Source: Vampirovibrio chlorellavorus (GTDB lineage: Bacteria; Cyanobacteriota; Vampirovibrionia; Vampirovibrionales; Vampirovibrionaceae). Taken from it: a stretch of DNA of 64,000 nt. Below, piece after piece: positions 9,056 through 17,086 of this stretch. The first letter of the stretch is position 1, and each line of letters begins with the position of its first letter. Made by a program: the position numbers and the translations under genes. The notes under the pieces are model-generated. The model was not told the DNA's origin, did not search any database, and was given only the letters and a program-made list of their open reading frames with translations. Where the stretch lies: NCBI GenBank assembly GCA_003149345.1, contig QFWI01000016.1, positions 124,001 to 188,000 on the forward strand, given 5' to 3'.

Positions 9056-10159
9056 CTAGTTGCCGGAGCTTTGTGGGCTGTGGGTCAGTTCTTTTAAAAA
9101 CTGGCGAATGGCGGGTACCGAATGGCCGGTGTCAATGTTGTGCCCCTGATCCCGAAAGGTAATGAGTTTTTTTTGAGGCAGTGGGGTGCCAGCCCGCTCC
9201 CAGAGTTGATGGGCGAAATGTCTGGGCATGAGGGTGTCTTTGTCTCCGTGAAGCACCAGCAACGGGGCTTTGATGGCGGGCATTTTTTCAATGGATTGCA
9301 TTTGGCTGAAGGTTAGTTTGTGCAAGGGGGCCAGCCAGGCGGGCGCGTAGTTTTCCACTTTACGACGGGCCACATCCGGGAAGCTGGTCATAGTGGATTC
9401 CAGAATAACCGCCTTGTTGCGGCCCACTCGGTGGGCCAGTTCGGCGGTCACCGCTCCCCCCAGTGAAATGCCATGAAATACCTGATCTTCAACCGGAATA
9501 CGCTTCACCTGCTGTAAAAACTCGCTGGCCATAAAGGCGGATTGATAAAGCGCCAGTTCACTGGGCTTGCCGGGAGTGCTGCCATAGCCCGGGTATTCAT
9601 AGGCCATAAAGCCGTACCCCTCATCAACCAGGGGCTGGTAGCGCAAAATGCTGACCAGGGATGACTTGTTGCCCATGGCGTGCAGAATGGTGGGCTTGCC
9701 CCCCTTGGGTGGGATAAACCACCCATAATTTCGGACATCGGGATAGTGAGAGGACTGAAAGGAGACCTCTTCAATTTGGGCCAGCATTTCCTTTAAATGG
9801 GGATGCTGTTTTTTGACCTCGGTCAGTGAGACTTTCAGTTCCGGCATATAGTGTCCGGCAAACAGGTTTTTATGCTCCAGGGCATGCAGGGCACGGGGCG
9901 GGAGAAGACCAATCAGGCTGGTCATGAGGCTCTGGATTTGCCCGATGAGGGTGTGCCCTTCCTTGCTCCCCTGGCCCGTGGATTTTTGGGGCTTGAGAGC
10001 TTCTTTCTCCTCGGCCCCTTCCTCTGGATTCCACTGTAGTAAGCGACCCTGAAACCGGGGCTGCGCGGTGATCCGTGATTGCACGTTTGATTTTTGAGCC
10101 CAGGTGCGTTTGCTGGATGCGTAAAGTGGGGACTTCAGTCCCGACTGGATGGCAGGCAT
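9056..10159 (-). CDS. Alpha/beta hydrolase with long basic N-terminal extension
   Basis: A 367-residue protein. The C-terminal about 245 residues form an alpha/beta hydrolase of the BEM46-like type: strand region PTILHAMGN, the nucleophile elbow GISLGG (Ser), acid in VLHGDKDTLMP, and histidine in DQGHNID. The first about 120 residues are polar, basic and of low similarity to anything I know; they could be a disordered or targeting region. I place the start at the ATG at 10159, which has GGGGAGGA just upstream, instead of an in-frame start 22 codons earlier with no ribosome site. Substrate unknown (ester, lipid or thioester). Confidence 0.85.
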   Translation of the reverse strand: MPAIQSGLKSPLYASSKRTWAQKSNVQSRITAQPRFQGRLLQWNPEEGAEEKEALKPQKSTGQGSKEGHTLIGQIQSLMTSLIGLLPPRALHALEHKNLFAGHYMPELKVSLTEVKKQHPHLKEMLAQIEEVSFQSSHYPDVRNYGWFIPPKGGKPTILHAMGNKSSLVSILRYQPLVDEGYGFMAYEYPGYGSTPGKPSELALYQSAFMASEFLQQVKRIPVEDQVFHGISLGGAVTAELAHRVGRNKAVILESTMTSFPDVARRKVENYAPAWLAPLHKLTFSQMQSIEKMPAIKAPLLVLHGDKDTLMPRHFAHQLWERAGTPLPQKKLITFRDQGHNIDTGHSVPAIRQFLKELTHSPQSSGN

Positions 10160-10553
10160 TGGTTTTCCTCCCCTAATGAAATGATTTGACGGCTTTCCCG
10201 CTTGGAAAAACCTTTTTGACCCCAATCAATTAGAAACCCCTGAAATGGATATGACAATATCTGATTTGATAGGAACTACCATGCGGATTATAGCGCCTTT
10301 GCCTCTGGTTTGTCATAAGAAAAATTTGGATTTTAAGAAAAAAACGGAAATTAAAGTAAAGTTTTGTAACTGTCTGCCGAATCCCTATTTATGGACGCTC
10401 TATGGACAGAGCAAGTGGCATAAGGACTGCCTGCCTGGCAATGGGTGAGGATGATTTTCCCACAACCCATGACCCAACCATTCCCGCATGGTGTGTAAAC
10501 CGAGTGGGGCGGTTGTTCTGATCGTAGTTAGCGAGAAGGTGCAGAGTGAAGTT
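10160..10553. other. Divergent intergenic region
   Basis: These 394 bases lie between the hydrolase gene (leftward) and the TPR gene (rightward). They contain TTGATA-17-TATAGC around 10265-10293 on the plus strand as a possible promoter. No supported gene: an ORF at 10245-10448 is low-complexity and lacks a ribosome site. Confidence 0.4.
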
Positions 10554-12260
10554 ATGAGTCAACCGCATCCCGAGTCCAAGTGGCAGTCGTTTTCCTTGTC
10601 CCGTTTGCCGGAGCTCAGCTCAACCCGACAGGTATCGGCGGAGTATTTTTTATCGCTGGGCAATCGACATTACAACGATTACTTGACCCGTAGCGCCAAG
10701 CGTGACCTGGATGTGGCCATCACCAACTATCGACAGGCGCTGGATATGAATCCTGATCTGCCGGAAGCGCATGTGAAGCTGGCTGCGGCCCTGTGGGATC
10801 GGGGGGGCATTTCTCTGGAGTTGGCTATGGAATATTGCGACACCGGCTTGGCCCTGAATCCCGATTTTAGTGACGCTCACCTGTTTAAAGGGTATTTCTT
10901 ACGGCAGTCTGGGCGCTTGGAAGAGGCTATTTATCACTTCCGTCAGGCGGCCAACAAGGCCCAAAAGGGCCAAAGCCCGGCTCGGGCTAATCTGGCCTTG
11001 GGCAAAACCCTCATTAAAAAATCACGATTCGCTTACGAAATGCCGCTGATGGCCCGCACGCTGCTTTGGGCTCAGGGGCTTCAGCTGATGACCGTTGGCG
11101 TGTGCCAGTTGCCTGCCGATCAGGCGGCTTGCAGAGTGATTCTTAAAGCCTTTTCTGCCGATTTTCAGATTTTTGGCTTACTGGGTGCGGCCCGCATCCT
11201 GAAAACCGTGGGTCTGGCCCCCTTGGCCGGTGGCCTCTATGAGTGGGCGACCCGCACCATGCCGCAAGAAGGCATCTTCTATCATCTGCTGGGGGATTTT
11301 CATGCCGAGCGGGACAATCGGGATGGGGCCCTGTATTACTACACCCGGGCTCAGGAGCTGGAGCCGGACAATCTTACCTTGCACAAAAAGCTGGGTCACG
11401 TCTACAACGCCTGCAACGACCGGGATAATGCCGTGCGGAGTCTGGAAAAAGTGGTGGAGGCTGAGGCCGCGGACTTTGATACCTTCTACACTCTGGCACA
11501 GGTCTATTGCGATCAGGCTCAGTACATGCGCTCTCTCTATTACTATAAGGAGCTACTCAACCAACAACCGGATAACGCCTATTTGCATAGCAACATGGCC
11601 TATGTGCTGTTCAAGCTAAATGATTTCGACGGGGCCATTCAGGAGTATCAAACGGCCATCAAGCTGGGTAAAGACACCGTGTGGACGGCTACCGTGGCGC
11701 AAACGCTGGGCACCATCCAGTATCAGGTCAGGGGCGATCTGGACGCGGCTGTCAGTATGTTTCAGTTGGCCTCCCAACTGGATCCTGCTGACCTGGAGTG
11801 TTTGAGTATGCTGGGCGATATCTATACGGAACAGGGCAATTTCGAGGCCGCCATTGACACCTACCGCTACATTTTGAGCGTGGCCCCGGACAATGCCGAA
11901 TGTCACAATTACATGGGCTACCTGCTTTGGCAAATGGACAAGAATGATGAGGCCATTGTGGCTTATAAACAGGCTTTGGCCTTGAACCCGGACAACCCGA
12001 TTGCCTATAACAACCTGGGTGTTATTTACCTGGATGAAAAATGTCAGTTGCAAATGGCCCTGGAAATGTTTCAGACCGCCTTTGAGCAAAAGCCGGATTA
12101 CACGTTGGCCTGCTTTAACGTGGCCCGTGTTTATGAGGCGATGGGCGAAACCGCTTTGGCCGCCAAGGGCTATGCCCAAGCGCTGGTGTTAAACGCGGAC
12201 AACCAGGAAATGCAGTCCGCCGAAATACAGGAACGGCTGGACAATCTGTTTATGACCTAA
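10554..12260 (+). CDS. Tetratricopeptide-repeat (TPR) protein
   Basis: A 568-residue soluble protein built almost wholly of TPR units. Repeats with the W/L-G-Y-A-F-A-P pattern are clear at residues about 40-125 (for example ALDMNPDLPEAHVKLAAALW) and again across the C-terminal 350 residues (for example ALALNPDNPIAYNNLGVIYL). A middle stretch (about 160-240) is less regular. TPR arrays mediate protein-protein contacts; partner unknown. I prefer the ATG at 10554, although an in-frame GTG/ATG region begins 22 codons earlier; neither has a strong ribosome site. The 3' end overlaps the convergent DUF3326 gene by 11 bases. Confidence 0.85.
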   Translation: MSQPHPESKWQSFSLSRLPELSSTRQVSAEYFLSLGNRHYNDYLTRSAKRDLDVAITNYRQALDMNPDLPEAHVKLAAALWDRGGISLELAMEYCDTGLALNPDFSDAHLFKGYFLRQSGRLEEAIYHFRQAANKAQKGQSPARANLALGKTLIKKSRFAYEMPLMARTLLWAQGLQLMTVGVCQLPADQAACRVILKAFSADFQIFGLLGAARILKTVGLAPLAGGLYEWATRTMPQEGIFYHLLGDFHAERDNRDGALYYYTRAQELEPDNLTLHKKLGHVYNACNDRDNAVRSLEKVVEAEAADFDTFYTLAQVYCDQAQYMRSLYYYKELLNQQPDNAYLHSNMAYVLFKLNDFDGAIQEYQTAIKLGKDTVWTATVAQTLGTIQYQVRGDLDAAVSMFQLASQLDPADLECLSMLGDIYTEQGNFEAAIDTYRYILSVAPDNAECHNYMGYLLWQMDKNDEAIVAYKQALALNPDNPIAYNNLGVIYLDEKCQLQMALEMFQTAFEQKPDYTLACFNVARVYEAMGETALAAKGYAQALVLNADNQEMQSAEIQERLDNLFMT

Positions 12261-13359
12261 CCGAAAGCGTTTTGGACGAAAAGTCGTAGACCGGTTGTTT
12301 GTCCAGGGTTAGCCCCAAGCGCATGGCTTGCAGCACCCCAGCCGCTTCCTCATAGGAACGCACCAACCGGATCAGCTGCCTGCGTGGGTCGGGCAACGCC
12401 TCAAATAGGTTGGGGGTTACCGATAACACGCTTTGATTGCTTTCCACGGCCAAAATAGGAATTCCCTGGCTCAGGGCGGCCAAAACGGGTTGTCCCCCCA
12501 GTGTGTTGGCTGGCACCACCAGCGCCGATAGTTCCCGCGAGCTGAAATCCCGGGCTTGCATTTGCGAAACGGGAACCATAGCGGGGGCCTGGGTCAGTCC
12601 GGTCAGCACACAAGGCAAAAACGTGGGGGCGATAAACTCTGCCGCCGTACGTGGATCCAGCACTTCGTCCAGCACGGGCTTGGCTTTTTCCCAGTCAAAG
12701 ACCGGGGCGTTGGCGCAGGGGATGCCCAGCTCAGACACGACCAGATGCGAGAGTATGCCTTCAATCCCCCCAATCGGGTCTACGCCTTGTCCATGGCGGT
12801 AGGTGCTTTCCAGCAGCGCTTCGTCTTCTTCCAGTTCCGGGAGCAGCGTACACAGGGCCAAGGCGGTGGCCCCTTGGGCTTGCAAACGCCGACAGGCGTC
12901 TAGCACGGTCTCCGGGTTTCTCAAGTATCCAGATGAGCAGCCTGAGTCGGCTATTTCACAGCCGGTTTGCACGGGCTCATCGGTCAGGGTAAAGCCCATA
13001 ATATCCACCCCATAAACGCTTTTTACCGCGTTGATGGTGTTAATGTGCAGCACCCGCATCTCTTCCGGCATGCCCGCATCCAGCACCACCCCGATGCGTT
13101 GATGTTGCCCGGGTCGCAAGGCCCACTGGCCCCGCAAAAATTGATCCAGTCCGTAACCCTCCACGTACAGGGCGTTGGCCGGGAGCTTTTGGAACACCGC
13201 GGCGTTGGCCACGTTAGGATGGGTGATCAGCACATCGCACACGCTGGCCAGCAGGTTTAAATAGGGAGTGGCGTCTCCGGCAAAGCCGCCTTGCGAAGCA
13301 CCGACGCCCGTGGGAATAATCATCCCGACCACAAACGGTCGCTGAAGCATCGGGCGCAT
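12250..13359 (-). CDS. DUF3326 family protein
   Basis: A 369-residue protein that I recognise as the DUF3326 family from its opening (VVGMIIPTGVGASQGGFAGD), followed by LITHPNVANAA and NALYVEGYGLD. To my knowledge this family is largely confined to cyanobacteria, their non-photosynthetic relatives and plastid-bearing eukaryotes, and its function is unknown. The protein seems cytosolic, with no membrane segment. The gene begins one base after hpt ends, so it is the third gene of a tilS-hpt-DUF3326 operon; this suggests, but does not show, a role in nucleotide or tRNA metabolism. The 3' end overlaps the convergent TPR gene by 11 bases. Confidence 0.85.
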   Translation of the reverse strand: MRPMLQRPFVVGMIIPTGVGASQGGFAGDATPYLNLLASVCDVLITHPNVANAAVFQKLPANALYVEGYGLDQFLRGQWALRPGQHQRIGVVLDAGMPEEMRVLHINTINAVKSVYGVDIMGFTLTDEPVQTGCEIADSGCSSGYLRNPETVLDACRRLQAQGATALALCTLLPELEEDEALLESTYRHGQGVDPIGGIEGILSHLVVSELGIPCANAPVFDWEKAKPVLDEVLDPRTAAEFIAPTFLPCVLTGLTQAPAMVPVSQMQARDFSSRELSALVVPANTLGGQPVLAALSQGIPILAVESNQSVLSVTPNLFEALPDPRRQLIRLVRSYEEAAGVLQAMRLGLTLDKQPVYDFSSKTLSVRS

Positions 13360-13360
13360 G

Positions 13361-13939
13361 TTAGCCTTCGGTGAACTGACCGGCGTCTCTCACCACCCCG
13401 ATGTAGGGCAGGTTTCGGTAGTAGCCAGCGTAATCCAGTCCGTAGCCCACTAAAAACTGATTGCCCACGGTAAAGCCTGCAAAGTCCACCTGAACTTCGT
13501 TCTGGCGGGCTTCTTTTTTATCCAGCAGCACCGCCAGCCGTAGGGACTTGGTGTGGTGCAGGGACTTCACGTAATCCATAAAAAAGTGCAGGGTCAGACC
13601 GGTATCGATAATGTCTTCCACAATCAATACGTTTTCCCCGGAAAGAGAAGGCAGGGACAAATCCACTGGCTTTACGCTGCCGGAAGAAACCTGCCCGTTC
13701 CCATAACTGGCCAGGCGCACAAATTCAATTTGGCAAGGGATTTTGATGTGACGAATCAGATCGGCCACAAACATGAAGGAGCCTTTTAACACGGCCACGA
13801 TAATCAACTTGTCACAGTCCGCGTAGGTCTGGTTGATTTGCCCCGCCATTTCCTGAATCCGCTGCTGAATTTGGGCTTCGCTGAAGTGAATATCCAGTTG
13901 TTCCGGCTTATAAACGGTGGGCGAGGCGGCTTGGCTCAT
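13361..13939 (-). CDS. hpt: Hypoxanthine phosphoribosyltransferase
   Basis: A 192-residue purine-salvage enzyme that converts hypoxanthine (and usually guanine) plus PRPP to IMP/GMP. It shows the PRPP-binding motif VLIVEDIIDTGLTL, the flexible-loop region with LASYGNG, and VAVLKGSFMFVADL near the N-terminus, all typical of bacterial HPRT. The ATG overlaps the tilS stop as ATGA, so it is translationally coupled to tilS. tilS-hpt neighbourhood is well known in many bacteria, and some fuse the two. Confidence 0.95.
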   Translation of the reverse strand: MSQAASPTVYKPEQLDIHFSEAQIQQRIQEMAGQINQTYADCDKLIIVAVLKGSFMFVADLIRHIKIPCQIEFVRLASYGNGQVSSGSVKPVDLSLPSLSGENVLIVEDIIDTGLTLHFFMDYVKSLHHTKSLRLAVLLDKKEARQNEVQVDFAGFTVGNQFLVGYGLDYAGYYRNLPYIGVVRDAGQFTEG

Positions 13940-15480
13940 TCGGTGTCGGCTCCTGTGACTAATTCCTCAGTAAAAAACGATGACTCCGGCGGTAAGGCTT
14001 CCCGATCCGGGGCCTCTTCAATGACCCGCCATTCTTCCGGCGGCAGCAGCCCTTTTTTGAGCTTGAGCAGGTGAGTGGGGGGATTTTTGTCCTTGATTCG
14101 GAGCTTTTGACTGATGCCCAACCCCGGCACCCAAAGCACTTCGTTGCCTATGGCCAAAACTTTCAGGCCATTGCGGGTAAAGCGGGGCACACTCCGGTTG
14201 ATCAGAAATTTTTTCAGCTTGATGGGCGCTTCCATACCCATGGGATGAAACTTGTCACCGGGCTTACGGGTACGCAGCTCCAGCGGTTTGTCCGCAAATT
14301 CTGCCAGATTGACATACACTTGCTGGCTATCGTTGGGCCGGATGGGCGAAATGCGCACCTTTTCAGGCTCTTGCCAGGGCTGGGCGTAAAACGTGCTGTC
14401 CAGTTCCGGCACTTGCAGATGACCCGGGATGGGCACCTGGACGGAGACATTGACTGGCTCCCGCTCCGGGTCGGCGATGATGCGCAATCGATTTTTGTAC
14501 AGGGCCATAAATCGGCTGCGTCCGCCTTCGGTATTTTCCAGCGATTTCAGGGCGGAATCCAGGTTTTTACGCCCCTCTCCGCGGATAAAGGCCAAAATGT
14601 CCTCAATGCTCTCAAAGTCCGCGTGCAAGCCTTGCCCTGCCAAAAACCGTTTCAGAATGCGTCGCTGATAGGGCAGACCCAACTGATTAAACCGCAAGGT
14701 GGAGAGATAAGGGCCTGTTTCATCTTGCCCGTAAACTTCGCCCCAAACGGCCTGAATGCTGTCCTCAATAATCTGTAAGTCCCCTTCGGTGACCAGGCTG
14801 AGGCGGAACAGCGAGTTTTTGACTTGCGGAAACTGCTGAACCAGATGGGGCAGCACTTGATTGCGAATTTTATTGCGCTGAAACCGATTTTCCTGATTGG
14901 TGGGGTCGTTGAAGTAGGCCAGTTGCTTTTCCTGAACGTATTCCAGCACTTTTTTACGGGCCGTATCCAGCAGGGGACGTAAGACCGGAATGGCTCCAGT
15001 GCCCGCAACGCTGTAGGTCAGGCGTTTGTGGATACCGGCCAGTCCATCAATGCCGGTGCCTCGCATAATGCGGAACAACAGGGTTTCAATCTGATCGTCG
15101 GCGTGATGGGCGGTTAGAACGGCATCGGCCTGTAAGTCTTTGGCCAGTCGGGTCAGTTGTTCGTAGCGGGCTTCACGAGCCGCTTTTTCTGTTTTGGGCA
15201 GGGTTTTATTCGCCTGAATAATAACAAGCGGAATGCCGCTTCGCAGACAGTTCTGATGTACCAGCGGCAGTTCCTCCGGTGGGGTGCCTCGCCAGCCATG
15301 GTTAAAATAGGCGGCAGTCACCTCCAGCGGGTACTTTTGCTTGAGTTCCGCCAGTAAAAACAGCAGGGCCGTGGAATCCGCACCACCGGAATATGCCAGC
15401 ACCAGACGGGTGGGCAGGGTGGGTTGTAAAAAACCTTCCGCTTTCAGGTTATCAATAACGGAATCGAGAATTAAACTCAT
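13936..15480 (-). CDS. tilS: tRNA(Ile)-lysidine synthetase
   Basis: About 514 residues from the preferred ATG at 15480. It has the PP-loop ATP-pyrophosphatase motif SGGADST near residue 29, the TAHHADDQIETLLFRIMRGTG motif of TilS, and the C-terminal TilS domain (LRTRKPGDKFHPMGM). It converts cytidine-34 of tRNA-Ile(CAU) to lysidine, changing its decoding from AUG to AUA, and is essential in nearly all bacteria. The open frame continues 88 codons upstream, but that part does not resemble TilS; ribosome-site evidence for the chosen ATG is weak. First gene of tilS-hpt-DUF3326. Confidence 0.93.
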   Translation of the reverse strand: MSLILDSVIDNLKAEGFLQPTLPTRLVLAYSGGADSTALLFLLAELKQKYPLEVTAAYFNHGWRGTPPEELPLVHQNCLRSGIPLVIIQANKTLPKTEKAAREARYEQLTRLAKDLQADAVLTAHHADDQIETLLFRIMRGTGIDGLAGIHKRLTYSVAGTGAIPVLRPLLDTARKKVLEYVQEKQLAYFNDPTNQENRFQRNKIRNQVLPHLVQQFPQVKNSLFRLSLVTEGDLQIIEDSIQAVWGEVYGQDETGPYLSTLRFNQLGLPYQRRILKRFLAGQGLHADFESIEDILAFIRGEGRKNLDSALKSLENTEGGRSRFMALYKNRLRIIADPEREPVNVSVQVPIPGHLQVPELDSTFYAQPWQEPEKVRISPIRPNDSQQVYVNLAEFADKPLELRTRKPGDKFHPMGMEAPIKLKKFLINRSVPRFTRNGLKVLAIGNEVLWVPGLGISQKLRIKDKNPPTHLLKLKKGLLPPEEWRVIEEAPDREALPPESSFFTEELVTGADTE

Positions 15481-15809
15481 ATCAGCGGTTTGTGGATACC
15501 TGTCAAACTTAAATGAAGTGGGGCCCTGGGGGTGGGATGTCCCTGCGAACCCGGTCATTACAATCGGGTCTCTCCCGTATGGCGCAGAGCAATGGGGCAG
15601 TGGGACCAACTTTTTCCAAACACCCGCAATATGGTAAACTTTACTGCAAATCGGGCCTTTTCTCAAGCGAATCATCCCCAAAGGCATCGATGGCGTTGGA
15701 AAATGCCCTGTGAGCTGAAATTCTGAGCGCTTAGACCCAAGCACTCAGGATGCCGGAAGCAGTTCCGCCAAAGACTGGTTCAATTTGACACTTGGAGGAG
15801 GTTTTGACC
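15481..15809. other. Divergent intergenic region, tilS / htrA
   Basis: These 329 bases separate the starts of tilS (leftward) and the HtrA-type gene (rightward), and must hold both promoters. I find no clear sigma-70 pair, operator or RNA structure. Confidence 0.4.
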
Positions 15810-17060
15810 ATGTTGACCCGCTGGTTGCCCATTCAGGCAAAAGGAACGCACTTGCCAGGAACCCGATTGATTCTTTCGGCCATGTCCTTGGCGTTGCTGT
15901 TGTCGGGCGCGTTTGTCGGGCTGGAAGCCTCCCCGGCCATGGCTCGCACGCTGAATTTTATGCCGCAAACGTTTTCACCCAATCTGGTGGCTGATGTGGC
16001 CGAGCTGGTGGCCCCCTCCGTGGTGAATATCGATATTGAAAAGACCACCTCGGCGGTGGCGCCCAATTTATCCGGCCTGCCCTTCAGCGATGACTTGTTG
16101 CGCCGCTTTTTTGGCTTTGATGCTGGCAGCGGTAGTCCCTTTACCCCGTTTGGCGGGGGCGGGATGCAATCTCAGGTCATTACCGGCAACGGCTCCGGGA
16201 TGATCCTGAGCAAGGACGGCTATATCCTGACCAACAACCACGTGGTGTCCACGGCGGACAAAATGACGGTGACCCTGAACGACGGGCGTCAGTTCCCGGC
16301 CCGGCTGATCGGGCGGGACGCGGTGTCTGACGTGGCGGTAATCAAGATTGACGCGCCCAACCTGGTGCCGGTGACTCTAGGCGCTTCCGACAAGCTGCGT
16401 CCGGGGGAGTGGGTGATTGCCATTGGCAGCCCCCTGGGCTTTGACCACACAGTGACGTTGGGCATTGTCAGTGCCCTTTCCCGCCGTATCCCGGATCTGA
16501 ACTCCAACATGTCCTTCATTCAAACCGATGCGGCCATTAATCCCGGAAACTCCGGTGGCCCGCTGGTTAATCTTAAAGGGGAAGTCATCGGCATCAATAC
16601 GGCCATTTCCGGGCGGGGACAGAACATTGGTTTTGCCATTCCCGTGGACACGGTGAAGCCCATTGCCGACACCTTGATTGCCGGTAAGCAGGTCATTCGG
16701 CCCTGGGTGGGTATTTCCATGGTGGATTTGAACCCGGATCTGGCCAAGCACGTTGGCTTGTCCCCGGAAACGCAAGGGGTGGTTATTGCCCAGGTCATGC
16801 AAAACTCCCCGGCTTATAAGGCGGGCCTCATGCAGGGGGATGTCATCCAGAAAATTGACGGCAAGCTGGCCACCAAGGCCGATGTGATTCAGGAAAGCAT
16901 TCGGCAAAAGCCCATCAACACCAGAATTAACCTGGAGATCCTGCGGAACGGGCACCGCATTCAGGTAGGCGTCCTCAGCGAGCCTCTCCCGGGCAACAGC
17001 GAGGAAGCCTTGGCTCCGGCCAAGCTGCGAGTGAAGCCTTTATATCCGGGTAAGCCCTAA
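15810..17060 (+). CDS. htrA: HtrA/Deg family serine protease, exported
   Basis: A 416-residue trypsin-like protease of the S1C family with one PDZ domain. Catalytic triad: His in TNNHVV, Asp in VSDVAVIKI, Ser in NPGNSGGPL. The PDZ domain follows (about residues 290-390, with LMQGDVIQKIDGK). A hydrophobic N-terminal segment ending in PAMA is a signal peptide or anchor, so it acts outside the cytoplasm on misfolded proteins. The ATG at 15810 has GGAGGAGG nine bases upstream, so I use it rather than the TTG at 15792. A short Gly-rich loop (FGGGGMQ) precedes the protease core, as in other Deg proteins. Single-gene unit. Confidence 0.95.
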   Translation: MLTRWLPIQAKGTHLPGTRLILSAMSLALLLSGAFVGLEASPAMARTLNFMPQTFSPNLVADVAELVAPSVVNIDIEKTTSAVAPNLSGLPFSDDLLRRFFGFDAGSGSPFTPFGGGGMQSQVITGNGSGMILSKDGYILTNNHVVSTADKMTVTLNDGRQFPARLIGRDAVSDVAVIKIDAPNLVPVTLGASDKLRPGEWVIAIGSPLGFDHTVTLGIVSALSRRIPDLNSNMSFIQTDAAINPGNSGGPLVNLKGEVIGINTAISGRGQNIGFAIPVDTVKPIADTLIAGKQVIRPWVGISMVDLNPDLAKHVGLSPETQGVVIAQVMQNSPAYKAGLMQGDVIQKIDGKLATKADVIQESIRQKPINTRINLEILRNGHRIQVGVLSEPLPGNSEEALAPAKLRVKPLYPGKP

Positions 17061-17086
17061 GGGAAACGCCTTACGCTGCCAGACCT

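Noticed and set aside
14071..14778. 235-codon plus-strand frame opposite tilS
   Set aside because: Antisense shadow; no ribosome site and no domain.
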